DNA of 64,000 nt from positions 1,116,001 to 1,180,000 of the forward strand of contig JARUPY010000434.1 in assembly GCA_029817715.1 (NCBI GenBank), read 5' to 3'. Each line of letters begins with the position of its first letter. The first letter of the stretch is position 1. Origin of the DNA: Melastoma dodecandrum (taxonomy: Eukaryota > Streptophyta > Magnoliopsida > Myrtales > Melastomataceae). Of the stretch, positions 35,601 through 46,950 are shown one piece after another. The notes beneath the pieces were generated by a model. It had not been told where the DNA came from. It did no database searches and worked only from the letters and a program-made list of their open reading frames with translations. A program made the translations under genes and the position numbers.

Positions 35601-36394
35601 TTAAAAGAATGAAAATCTAATCATTCATTAAGTGGAAAGATCAACGAAAAACATGTTTGTCGAATTTCACAAAGATCTAATGGTGGGATCTCGACTTATG
35701 CAAGCACAAAATTAGACATTCACGCATACTTCTCCATTTTCTGCGAATTAAGAGCTCAAAAGAAAGCTAGAAAATGTAACGTGTATCCAAGATAAAAATA
35801 CGTACAATACATCTAAACGACTGTATTCAAATGACAGACATGCCCGCCAATTTGGTGGCGATCTAATTGTGAGATAAATTGCAATTTCATCGAGAATGGG
35901 ATAAGGATGCATAGAAAGTCCATCTCCACACTTATTCTGTTCATCGGTTCTTGTCCAAATTCACTTAGAAACTTCAACGTTCGAAATACACATGTATATA
36001 AACGTCTTTTAGTGTGATATATTTCTCAAATGTTTGGAGACGATCGAATGGTTGGATCGCTCGAGATTTCTTTGGAAGCGGGACTATAGTATGTAGGCTA
36101 GTCGTAAACTGCAGGCATGCCCTTAGCTTTCAGGGTCCTATCTCTGTCTTTGATCGACATAAAAATACAATAATTTTTTTTTTCAAAAGTGTTTCCCATT
36201 TAGGAGCATTCATTATAGGGAAGTAGGGGTCACACAACATGCATAACCCTTCGAAAAGGCCCCTTTTAGACTTCGAAACTGAGAGACGACAAAATTGGGA
36301 AACTAGAAGGTTCTTCGCTACTCCCAAGCACATTCTCAGCCTAGGAGAATCCAAATGACCTCAAACAAACACGAAAAGATGGCAAGCAAGAGAT
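35601..36394. other. Unassigned region
   Basis: No gene or element recognised. Short frames at 36014-36226 (plus) and 36130-36354 (minus) overlap and show no motif. Confidence 0.4.
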
Positions 36395-37568
36395 TGTTGG
36401 GAATCTACGCATGTAACGGAAGTAAATTTTAAAAACTTGTACAGAAAATCACCTAAAAAACTGTGATATATATAAATCTGCTCAAGAAATTACCTGCAGG
36501 CTTACCTTGCTTAATCTGTATACGCATATAAGCAAGGAGAAATCACCCCAAATCACAACCATTTTCGAGAGCCTCAAACGTTAATCCTCTAGCGATATCC
36601 ACGCACACACACAATTTGTCCGTTTGGTGTTAAAACTTGGACACATGTCTGTTTACTTAGAAGCTAACTTTTTAGAGATGGAACGTCTTTTAACCCTAAG
36701 GCAAAACCTCCATTTCTTATTTTAAAAAAAGTCTTGGAGAATATTTTATTATTAATAAATCTTTTATGGACTAAACTCAGACCTATTATACCTTAGCCCA
36801 AAACCTGGTTCAAAACTTTGTTTAATCTTTAAGTCCACTCTAGAACCCATTAGTTTCCATCTATCTAGAATAAATTAATAATCCAATTAATTATAAATCT
36901 GAATTATATTATTCGTAATAACGTGTTATTGCATGCGATCATCTAGGCTATATACGTAATGGTAGTGTAATTCCATAAACAAACTGAGATTACGGTCTAA
37001 CAATAGTTTTTAGTTATCCAACGTGTTAGAATTATGGTCATGATCCATAAACCACTATGATCCTATATTGACTCAACACTATTTTCTATATCTTCCGTCA
37101 TGCACCGAACAACCGTATTAATCATAATCCAATTAAAGACTGCTTTTAACGACGTCAAAAAGCGTAAACTCCACATTTTAAATAAATTAAGGTATCAAGT
37201 CAACGATCATTTACACTCTTTCATAAAGAGGATTGATAAATGATGTTCTATATGTGGTATCCTCTAAAGCACGTCGTATCTCGTATCCCTAATCTCAGGA
37301 TACCCATAAGTATAACTTGGATATACTTTCCCTCGATCTATTTTGACTTCAGCTATACTTAGCAGTGATCTAGATGTCCATATCCCCTCTAGACATCTAT
37401 CTAATCAAGAACCATTTCATATTAATATATTCATTAATTTGTGAAATTTTATTATTAATAAATTTACGTGTAAAAAAGTGAAATAATCAATGACAAATAG
37501 TCGTCTTTATCAATTATTTATCTACAAATACAATAAAGTGTCTCGGTACATAAGTGTACGCACTAACA
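36395..37568 (-). repeat. Copia LTR (probable 3' LTR of a minus-strand element)
   Basis: Ends are TGTTGGG... and ...CACTAACA on the plus strand, the TG/CA termini. Directly to the right, the minus strand reads GTGCGAGTGGGAGAT, the GTGGGAGAT polypurine tract that precedes many plant copia 3' LTRs. Its length is 1174 bp. The internal region that should follow at higher coordinates is reduced to about 100 bases before other sequence intervenes; the copia pol fragment at 40165-41200 has the same strand. Confidence 0.7.
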
Positions 37569-38689
37569 ATCTCCCACTCGCACTTTTAATCCGTTTGGAA
37601 GAAGGATGCAACCTTCGACAATCTGCACAAGATCTCGCCAAATCACTTGATTCCTTCATTATTACGATTTAAAAAGAGAGAAGGCATCAATTAGTTACTA
37701 TTTTTATTATTCTTAGGTTATTTTGGTATTTATTTATTTTCTTAGGCTTCTTAGAATCTTTGAGAATATTAGGAAATATTTTAAGGGAACAATATATTCT
37801 CTAGGATAGCCTTAGGAGGAAATAGAGAGTTTTCCATTTGTTTTACTTTTTTAAACTTTTGCTCTGAGGAGAAGGGGGAGGTGCCGACTAGGGTTCGAGA
37901 GAAGATCAGGACGAGGCGACTACCAACCAGATCGGGATATCGGGAGGGCGTTCCTTATCCATTTTCCTTGATTTTTATGTCGATGCTATTTTTTTCTGAA
38001 CTTTGGATGTTTTCTTATTTTAGTATGAACTAATTTTCTTATCTAGGGTGCTAAATTTGCGAGACTTGTCAAGGTGATTTTGAACGTGATTTATTTTATT
38101 TAAAAGTCTGGTGTTCTTTGATGTGCTTGCGTGTTTTTTTTTTCTGAACTACGATTGGCGTCGGTTTCTGAAATAACTCGGATTATCTTAGCAACGGGAG
38201 GTGTAAGATTAATTCGAGAGGAAATCAAAGAACAGGTTAATAGAAACTGGAGATAGGGATATCACAGTTGATAGTAATTGGATTGACTATTAGGAGTAGA
38301 TTAATAATGACCATAGATAGGGATATCACGGTTAATGTTAGTTGAATAGAATGCTAGGAGTTAATTGAATATAGATCGTAGGGATACGTCTAATATATAG
38401 GAGAGCATGATTTAAATCCTCGGACAGCCTTATCGAAACGTTTGATTGATCCACGAAAAGTTAAGTAAATTTAGTTGCCCTAGGCTTTCTTATTGATATT
38501 TTCTCGTGATCCTTGCTGATTTTATTTTTGTAATTTTCGTTTAATCCATCATTTATTCGATTAGTCTAGATAATATTTAGTGGTTTAATTGGTATTCAGG
38601 AACAATTAGTCCTCGTTAGAACGATATCTTAAGTGCTATAATCGATTTGTGTGTATACTTACGCACAACACATTTTTAGCAGGACAAGT
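37569..38689 (+). other. Probable 5' LTR region of the Athila/Tat element
   Basis: T-rich sequence without frames, just upstream of an Asp-tRNA-like primer site. It contains a short repeat of GATAGGGATATCACRGTTRAT at about 38251 and 38314. LTR ends could not be fixed. Confidence 0.4.
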
Positions 38690-38711
38690 TTTTGCCGCCG
38701 TTGCCCGGGAC
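38687..38711 (+). other. Asp-tRNA-like primer-binding site
   Basis: TTTTTGCCGCCGTTGCCCGG is close to the TTTTTGGCGCCGTTGCCGGG sequence that starts the internal region of Athila/Tat gypsy elements. The gag start follows about 215 bases later. Confidence 0.65.
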
Positions 38712-38923
38712 TAATTGTTATTTCTTGATATCAATAGCAGACTCACTGATTAGATTTTTTTATTTTTTTTCATTTCATTTTTCTTTCTTTGATTTTTTTT
38801 CAGGATTACTCTTGGTGGATGCGATGTAGCCAAAGTGCTAATTCTTTGGAGTATAACCCCGAGATCGAGCGGACGTGCCGTGCTTTAAGGAAAGAAGCAA
38901 AGCTTAGAAAATAACAAGAAAAG

Positions 38924-40161
38924 ATGGCTCTTGAAAATAGAGACATGGAGAATCATAAGGCACTTGGAGACTATGCAATTCCATCCGTGGGTGATGTCCA
39001 GTCGAGTATTCGAAGACCCGCAATAGCAGCAAATAATTTTGAGATCATCCAACTGGTGCAAAATCAATGTCAATTTGGTGGAAATGTCAGCGATGAGCTG
39101 AATGCCCATATTGGGAGTTTTCTCGAGATCTGTGATACGTTTAAGAGCAATGGTGTGTCCGATGACGCGATCCGACTGAGATTGTTCCCATTCAGCTTAC
39201 GGGATAAAGCGAAGGCTGGTTATATTCTCTCACGCCAGGTTCAATTACGACATGAGATGACTTAGCTCGAGAGTTCCTCACCAAGTTCTTTCCACCTATG
39301 AAGACGGTGAAGTTGAGGCAAGATATTACTACTTTTATGCAACTCGATGGGGAGAGCTTGTACGAGGCATGGGAGCGATATAAGGAATCATTCCGGAAGT
39401 GTCCACATCGTGGCCTTCCGAAATGGCTGATCGTGCAGACATTTTATAACGGATTGCTACCTACAGTTCGGACATCGATTGACGTAGCAGCTGGTGGAGC
39501 ATTAATGGCAAAACCAACCGATGAGGCGTACACACTGCTGGAACATATGGCGATCAACACCTACCAATGGGGCAATGAACGAGGACAGATGAGACAACAA
39601 GGCATGATGAATGTGGATTCGCTGATACATATAAACGCCAAGATTGATGCTCTCACAAAGATGATGCAAGGGCAACTGAAGATGAATGTTATGAGTTGCG
39701 AGGTTTGCGGAGGAGAACACAACTCTGGTGAATGTGTGGAGACGGCAAATTATATGGGTAACTTCAACCGAGGGGCAGGTAATCCATTTTCTAATACTTA
39801 CAATGCAGGTTGGAGAAACCATCCCAATTTTTCTTGGAGAGAGACACAACAACATGGACAGCCTGCTGGACCATGCTCAAACATGCACATGAAGCAAAAT
39901 TTTGAGCCTCCGGGGTTTCAAGCACAACCACAACAAGTTGCGAAGGAAAAGGTAAGCATTGATGGCATGTTACAATTGATTTCCTTACAAAACTCTTCTA
40001 TAAAAAGTCTTGAAGCATCGATGAGGACCATGGAGAACCAGATGGGTCAACTTGCATGCGCGATCGCCTCGAGGCCACCGGGAAACTTACCGAGTGACAC
40101 CGAGATCAATCCAAGGTCAAATGATATACCGAGATCTATCTCGGTATATTTTAATACCTGA
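38924..40161 (+). pseudogene. Athila/Tat-type gypsy gag
   Basis: Two frames, 38924-39265 and 39298-40161, make one gag. First part: IRRPAIAANNFEIIQLVQNQ, GNVSDELNAHIGSFLEICDT, LRLFPFSLRDKAKAG. A one-base shift near 39215 moves the reading to YSLTPGSITT, then a TGA replaces the family Trp before DDLAREFLTKFFPP. Second part: LYEAWERYKESFRKCPHRGL, VQTFYNGLLPTVRTSIDVAA, EAYTLLEHMAINTYQW, a Cys-rich CEVCGGEHNSGEC and a C-terminal coiled region (SIKSLEASMRTMENQMGQLA). gag forms the particle. The element stops at 40161, where copia sequence on the other strand begins, so pol is absent here. Confidence 0.85.
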
Positions 40162-40164
40162 GAC

Positions 40165-41204
40165 ATAAGTCGCTTCTCCAAGATCTTTCATAGAGAAACA
40201 CTCTACTAGCCAAGTTTTGGTGGCCTCTAGGCTGCGGATATCATTGTCCATCGGAAGGTTCATCAACATACAACACTTGGAACGTCATCTTGCTCCTACT
40301 ATCCTTCTTGTAAATGCAAGGTTCCTTTGGATTTTTGACATAGCCAATTCTTTTACAACTTCGTCAAATCACATATTACAACTTCGGGATTCTTACTTTA
40401 GCCCATAAATGAACCTTTCGAGGTTACATACTTTACTTGCATTCTTGGACGCAACGAAACCGGTAGGTTGTGCCATAAATACTTCCTCATGCAACTCTTC
40501 ATTTTAGAAAAGTGGTTTTTACATCCATCTGTCAGATCTCATAATCCTAATAAGCTGCTATCACAAGTAGAATTCTAATGGACTTAAGTATTTATACTGG
40601 TGAAAATGTTTCATCATACTCAATTCCTTGAGGTTGAGTGAAACTCTTGGCCACAAGCCTTGTTTGGTACTTATATTCCCATCCATGTCAATCTTCTTCT
40701 TGAAGATCCACTTGCAACCTTTGGGTTTTACCTCAACTAGTGCATCAACCAACCCCCAAACTTGTTTGGTATACAAGGAGTTCAACTCTGATTTCATAGC
40801 TTTTAGCTATTAATCGAAATCATTTGGCGTGATTGCTTCCTCATAAGTCGACGTATTTTGGGTTACCAGCTAACCGTATTTGTTAGGTTCTTGATGTAAT
40901 CTTGTCCACTTACGTTAATCTCGCGTTCCTTAAGCATTTTCAGAAATTGGAATCACTTGTACTTATGATACCGATTCCCTAACTAAATGTTCATTTCCGA
41001 CCTGTTTGTAGACTGCGAAATTTCTTCAAGACTTACTTTACTCCTACTGCTTTCTTTAGAAATAAATTCACGATCCAACATTTCTCGATGGCTACCATGG
41101 TCTAGATTAAGGTTTCCAACAACTTGAATAAATAATGGAGTTAAGTTGCGAGAACCCATACCAATCAATATTGGAACAAAAGATGAGCCTAAGGAGCTAC
41201 TCAT
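40165..41204 (-). pseudogene. Copia pol fragment (linker and RT N-terminal half)
   Basis: Minus strand: 41204-40983 is a Ser-rich integrase-RT linker; 40797-40561 gives MKSELNSLYTKQVWGLVDAL, PKGCKWIFKKKIDMDGNIST and the QGLWPRVS region; then, in other frames down to 40165, the MDVKT-FL block and a LYGLKQ-like block. This is a different copia lineage from the SIRE-like remnants. Frames are broken repeatedly. It may belong with the LTR at 36395-37568, the Athila gag having inserted between. Confidence 0.7.
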
Positions 41205-41539
41205 CGACGTAGACTTACCGTCAGATTGAACCCCAAAACTTTATCAACTTACTCAAATAATTCTTAGACTTCTTCACTTGGGCATATGAAAATTTGCTAG
41301 GATTAGACTAAGATATATTGAAACATAGAATCCCTTCTATCCGTCCCACAAAGCAGAAGCAATGTCGATACATGCTCTAACAGGCTCTGACAATATATAA
41401 GGAGGTTGTTAAGCTCCTCAAAATCAACTTCATCAACGTGACCAATTATTCACAATGTGTTATCAAAATCATCCCGGTCATCAAGAAGAACGCGAAGGTC
41501 CGAGTCTAGGTCGATTCCAATCACCTCCATAAAGCATGT
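41205..41539. other. Junction region with no clear content
   Basis: No recognisable domain. It lies between the minus-strand copia fragment and the plus-strand Tat reverse transcriptase, and is probably part of the latter's decayed upstream pol. Confidence 0.4.
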
Positions 41540-42480
41540 CCCAAAGACGACATTCCTTCGACCCGTTGGCGGAGAATAATACTAGTTTCAACATATTCTT
41601 CTTCATGGATGGATTTTCTGGCTAAAACCAAATTTGTATGGCCGAAGAAAACTAATAAAAAACAACTTTCACAATACCATGAGACACATTCTGCTATTGG
41701 GTCATGCTCTTCGGACTCAAGAATGTTGTTGCAACTTATCAATGAACAATGATGGTCTTATTTCATGACATGATACATCACGAGATTAAAGTCTATATCG
41801 ATGACATGATCGATAAATCCAGAGTAGAAAAGGATTAACATAGTTACACTTCTCAAGCTGTTTGAACTACTGCGCAAGTATAAACTTTGTCTTAATGGGG
41901 ACATATGCGTCTTCATAGAAACATTAGACAATCTTCTCAGGTTTGTTGTTAGGAGCAAACGTATCGAGAATAATCCCGATAAAATCAAGGCAATTCACGA
42001 TCTCCTGACTCCAAGGATAATCAAAGAGATTCGAGGCTTCATAGACTACGTCAACTACAACGGAAGTTTCATCTCCAACCTGGATGACATGTAGAAGTCT
42101 TTGTTCCAAAACTTGAGGAAGGATGTTAGATTCGAATGAGACGACGATTGAGATGTCGCGTATGTGTAGATAAAGGCATATATGATAGAACCACTTGTTC
42201 TCATTCTATCAAAGTTAAGGCATCCCTTCACGCTCTATCTCAAAATATGAGAAGAGTCATTCGGAGCCATGCTCGCCCAACAACTGTCAAGTGCCAAGGA
42301 GCACACTATAAATTACTTTAGAATAAAATTCACGAATTGTAAATCTTAGTACACCGCTTTAAAATGTACTTGTTGTGCACTAATTTGGTGCTTATACAGA
42401 CTCCGACATTATACTCTATACTACGAGATCCTGCTGGTCTTATACTGTGATACAAGGACGTCGTCGTCTCGCCCACACCT
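41540..42480 (+). pseudogene. Tat-lineage gypsy reverse transcriptase and RNase H fragment
   Basis: Plus-strand reading across several stops: FFFMDGFSG-NQI-MAEE, VMLFGLKNVVATYQ, LFHDMIHHEIKVYIDDMIDK (YIDD catalytic site at about 41793-41804), DKIKAIHDLLTPRIIKEIRG, FIDYVNYNGSFISNL (RT thumb), then RNase H words LEESFGAMLAQQ, KEHTINYF and KFTNCKS-YTALKCTCCAL. These match large Tat/Ogre-type gypsy pols. Truncated on both sides. Confidence 0.78.
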
Positions 42481-42610
42481 CTGCCACAGTCGCCTACAGG
42501 AGGTATCAACTTGCTTGTCATCGAGTAAGCGAGCCGATGAGGAGCATCGAGCGAAGCGTGTCTCAGGCGACAAAAGGCAGCAAGGGACGAGCAACCCAAG
42601 GGACAGTTAC
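42445..42610 (+). repeat. Fragment related to the gypsy LTR at 27040-28012
   Basis: Shares CGTCGTY..GCYCACACCT, GGAGG..CTTGCTYGTCATC, AAGCGAG, CATCGAGCGAAG and CAGGCGAC in order with 27440-27580 of the gypsy LTR. No internal region is attached. Confidence 0.6.
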
Positions 42611-42633
42611 GATTTGACGTTTTAGGTCTAACA

Positions 42634-42928
42634 GATCGGTCGATGGATCATCCACGTGCGAAAGCTTTAATCAAGGAATTTAAGGATGTGTTCTTGGAGG
42701 AGTTACCGATCGAACTACCACCTTTACGAATCATTCAATACCAGATGAGCTTTTAAAATCCAGATTAGACTTTTGTCTTTCTATCCGAAAGAGTAGATTA
42801 TCTTTCGACCTCGTTCAGCTGGTGTTGAATACTTCATAAAGATGGTAGTTTGACTGGTAACTCCTCTAGAAACACATGCTTAAACTCCTTGATTAAAGCT
42901 TTCGAACGTGGATGATCCATCGACCTAT
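42634..42928. repeat. Inverted repeat of a gypsy pol segment (hairpin)
   Basis: Arms 42634-42722 (plus) and 42841-42928 (minus) both encode MDHPRAKALIKEF-DVFLEE-like sequence ending LP..LP. They match over about 88 bases with a handful of differences, separated by about 118 bases. Confidence 0.82.
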
Positions 42929-43430
42929 CCTGGGCTGCTTCAACAGGAACAAAAAAGTAAATATCCTCGCTTTCACGCGTCGCTCGAATCAACTCCATTT
43001 GCTTGATAACTTGAGGGGGCGACTGGTGGATGGGTGCTTCGCTTGGAGGGGCGGTCAAAGGAATCATGGTCATCTTATTTTCATCAACGCTGATGTAGTA
43101 TTATGGTACCCGTCATGCTGTGCGCGTCGATCAAACTGCCACGGTCAAATCTTCTATTCCGTGTCGTCCCCGCATCGTAGTGACTCCATGAATTATGTCA
43201 TTGGGCAAGAAGCTCAAGCCATCTTCTTCGAGGTCTATAAAGGCGTTTGCAAACCACACATGAAGGATATGCTCACGCCCAAAAGATAATGCGTCAGGAA
43301 TTTTATTTGCTCGTAGTGAAAGCTGACTGACTCACCCTTGATGAGTTTCAAAACTCATTACATAATGTGTTTTGGCTGATCGGAATATGATATAATCTAT
43401 TCAAATTTGAACAACTAGATGCTCAGTTTT
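42929..43430. other. Unassigned, partly gypsy-like
   Basis: The minus strand from 43073 reads PPSEAPIHQSPPQVIKQMEL ahead of the hairpin arm, as in gypsy protease-RT linkers. The rest, to 43430, has no recognisable content. Confidence 0.4.
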
Positions 43431-46400
43431 GTGCTTCTTTAAGAAAAGATTTGTATCAATTTTTCGCTTTCTATACCCCTTTTCGATAATAAAAATTCTT
43501 ACCCTTTCATACCAAGCTCTAGGACTTAATTTAGAATATACAAGGCGTTCTTAAGCCTAAAAACATGGTCATGATACTTTGGATCCTTAAATCCGAGGTT
43601 GTTCTAGGTAGACTTCCTCCTTAATATCACAATTTAGAAATGCACTTTTCGAATCCATCTAGAATAGTTTGAAATTATTGTTACACGCATAGGGTAACAG
43701 AAGCCAAATAGTTTATAAACGAGCTAATATGCGAAACCCATCCAGCATGTTGTAGAAAACCCACTTGGTTCCTACAATCGAATGATCCCTTGTTCTTTCA
43801 ACAAATTCTAGACCTCATCTCGTTTAAATTCATCCAGCTCTTCCTACACAGAAATGATCTAACCTAAATCTGCTCGAGCATGCTCGAGCATGTTCACACA
43901 GAAATGATCTAACCTTTCAAAGAGGTACGTAGAATGTTCACATAAAAGTTTACAGAACGTCTTGTCTACATTCATTCCTGTATGTCTCCTACGACTTGTT
44001 CTTTGAAATGTCTCTTCTTGTATATGGGAGGTTCCTTGCAGTGCTGATTCTCTTAAATCACCTCTAAGTTTCCATTTTCTCTTCCATCTTTTGGACCATT
44101 TTTCTATAGAATCATCCGGAGCTACAAAGTTCTTAACTTGTTCTGCAACAAAATCAAGTTGTGGAGTAGCTTCGTCATTTATGATAGCTTGTTATGTATT
44201 TTGAGAGTCATTGATTATCACATTGAACGACATTTCGACAACTCGAGTTGTCTTGTTGAAAATTTTGATATGCTTTATTGACAATAGAATTTCCAAGACG
44301 TATTCCTTAATTTGACTTAACATTGAACTTTTTAATATTTTCCTTAGTAGATTTTCTTATGTTTTTTGCCATTATACAACTCATGTGATGTTTTTTATAA
44401 GCGTCTTTCAATCATGAATTGTGTTATAGACATAATATGCAATGTTGATTAGCCTTAGCCCAAAGGTTTTGTAGTACTTCGCTTTTGCACAACATTGTTC
44501 ACGCTATGTCTTGGACAGTCCTATTTATCCTCTCTACTACTACATTATGATGTGTAGTATATGATGTCAAGAAGTTGTGTGCAATGACATCGGTTCTTTA
44601 GCTTTTTAGAGAGACTCTTCTATCATTTTGTAGCTTTATGACAAGACCTTCGAACGCCACGACCATGTCACTCTTTTCAGAATGAAATCTTACCAAATTG
44701 TACCTAGAGCAATCTTCCACAGTTACCATAACATAGCGTCTTCCACCGAGACTTGTGTCATGGTATGATCGAACAGATCCATGTGTGGAGGTTCTAATGG
44801 CTCTGTGGTGGAAAGATTTTCTTCGCTCCTAAAAGAGACTCTTGTTTGCTTTCCTAGATAACATGTTTCACATAAGTTGTTCTAATCAAAAGAATGCTTT
44901 GTAATCATGTTACCGGCTACTTTTTAGCAATCTTTGGCAATAATTGCTAGTCGATGTTTCCCAACTTCCTATGCCAAAGTGTAATTTCATACTTCTAAGA
45001 GACAAGACATTTTTCAGTGGATAAAAAGTTGTCTTGTAAATGATGTATATGTTTTGTCTTCCTTCACCAATAAAGTAGACTTTACCCTATAACGATTTAA
45101 AACATCCTTCTATATTAATGATTATATCATAACCTTTATCACGTAGTTGGTAAACACTTAATAGACTATGTTTCAATCTCGCAACAAGTAGACATCATCT
45201 ATTTGCATCGTATTTGAACTACCAATAGTTCCAATGCCTTTTATGTAGTCTTTGCTATCAACACCAAATGTTATAGAGCCATTATTCTATAACTTCAAGC
45301 TTGAAAACTTAGAAAGTTTCCAGTCACATTACATGAGCACTCATTGTCCAAGTACCAGTTTTCTTTTTTGGCATTAGCCTTCAAACATGCTTGTGATTTG
45401 GAAGAAGTTAAGTAGCAATTGAAACCTATTTAAATGCCGTTTCGTGTGTCTTTGACTTGTTCTTTCCAAGAAACGCATTTAACATGCTTTGGGATCTTTT
45501 GATCTAACATTGTTCGATTATGTGTCCAAGCATACCACAATAACAAGATGATTTAATCCTTTATGTTGAAGTGGCAAAGCTTTTAGCCCTCATTCTGTGA
45601 TGATTTTGTGCAGCTCTACAATATTGCACAAATTTATGTAGTTGTGTAGCTTTACAACTAGACATAGACTTATGCTGTGTGCAGTTTTGGAACTGAACAC
45701 GGAGTATTGTTTTTGTACAATGTAACACACATTAACTGAGCTCTCAAGTTTGACGTAATGACATTTTATGAGACCTGGTTTCAAATGATAAACCTTTCAT
45801 GTAAAGAAATCATTTTGTTCCAATCAAGTATTTTGCCCCATATCTTAGGAAGAAATTCTTTGGTCGGTGAAGATGCTCATATGCGAGAAAATTTAGCCTT
45901 CTTTAATAAGGTGACATTTTCTCTTTGTAGTGAAGACAATTGGGACTGTTGATGCTTCTTCTGTATTTTCACCGAGTGATATTTTGAGATTATCCTTTCA
46001 AACTTGTCGAGGGACTCAATAACTCTCAAGTTTATCAGGAGGTAAATTAGATAAAGATTTAGAGGATACCTCTCTATCTAAGTTAGATTTGAACCTAGAA
46101 TTAGCCAGCATAGGTTTGCCTTCTGCTCCTTAAGGAATATATTCATTGTCATCATTATCACTTTAAGCTAGTAAAGCTTCCTTTCTGCTTTGTGAAGAGT
46201 TTTGTTTCCCATTTAGTCGAGGACAAGCACCTCAAATGTCCCGATTTTTTTTTCATTTGAAGCATATCAATTCCATTTCGTCTTATTGTTTAATAGATCT
46301 TAGCTAGTTGTTTAGCTTGAAGCGATTCATGGTGAGAAATTTCGTTAAATTGTAAACAAGTATATCTCCTCGTTTGTATATGCTTTTGTATCATTCAAGT

Positions 46401-46950
46401 CCTCAGCTATAGAAGTTGATGCCTTAAAAGATACAAATCTTGGATTATGATCCTTATATGACAATTTCACTTCCTCATAAGAAAATAAATATCCAATAAA
46501 TTGATCCAACGGTTGACATGTTAGATCTTTGGCTTCTTTTATTATGGCCATCTTAGATTCCCAAGTCTTAAGTAGAGATTTAATAAACTTTCTCACTAGT
46601 TTCGTACTATTGTAAGTTTTGTTAGGTAAGGCTAGACTATTTGTAATCATATTGAGTCTATCATGCATATCTGATTAACTCATTTGATTTCATTTTAAAG
46701 GTTTTATAATATTGTTCAAGCGTATTAACTCACTTTGACTTGACTTGTCCCTTCCTCATGCCTTGTTTGGATTAGATGACTATTTCTGATGATCCATAAA
46801 CACCTCAGTTCATATGATGCAAACCATAACATCATTTGACTGTGCCAAGTGGAAAAATTTTGTGCATCAAAACACAGCACACAGTTGTTGCTTTGTCCTT
46901 CAACTTGGGTAAAACCTCATATGCATCCTTTAGGATATCTCAACAAGCGG
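43430..46950 (-). mobile_element. Degenerate SIRE-like copia remnant (gag to RT)
   Basis: Minus strand. gag is best seen at 46668-46345: STKLVRKFIKSLLKTWESKM, IIKEAKDLTCQPLDQFIGYL, FSYEEVKLSY, a close match in order to element A gag (LVRKILRTLPKSWEAKKTAI). Downward follow the knuckle and protease region (45600-45000), GAG-pre-integrase and integrase core (45000-44500) and reverse transcriptase words (44000-43430) in many frames. A short foreign-looking insertion lies near 45590-45780. It is the most decayed of the three SIRE-like copies. Confidence 0.75.
43846..43915. repeat. 20-bp direct repeat flanking a perfect palindrome
   Basis: ACACAGAAATGATCTAACCT occurs at 43846-43865 and 43896-43915. 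Between them, 43871-43890 is TGCTCGAGCATGCTCGAGCA, a perfect 20-bp palindrome made of a doubled 10-bp palindrome. Confidence 0.95.
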
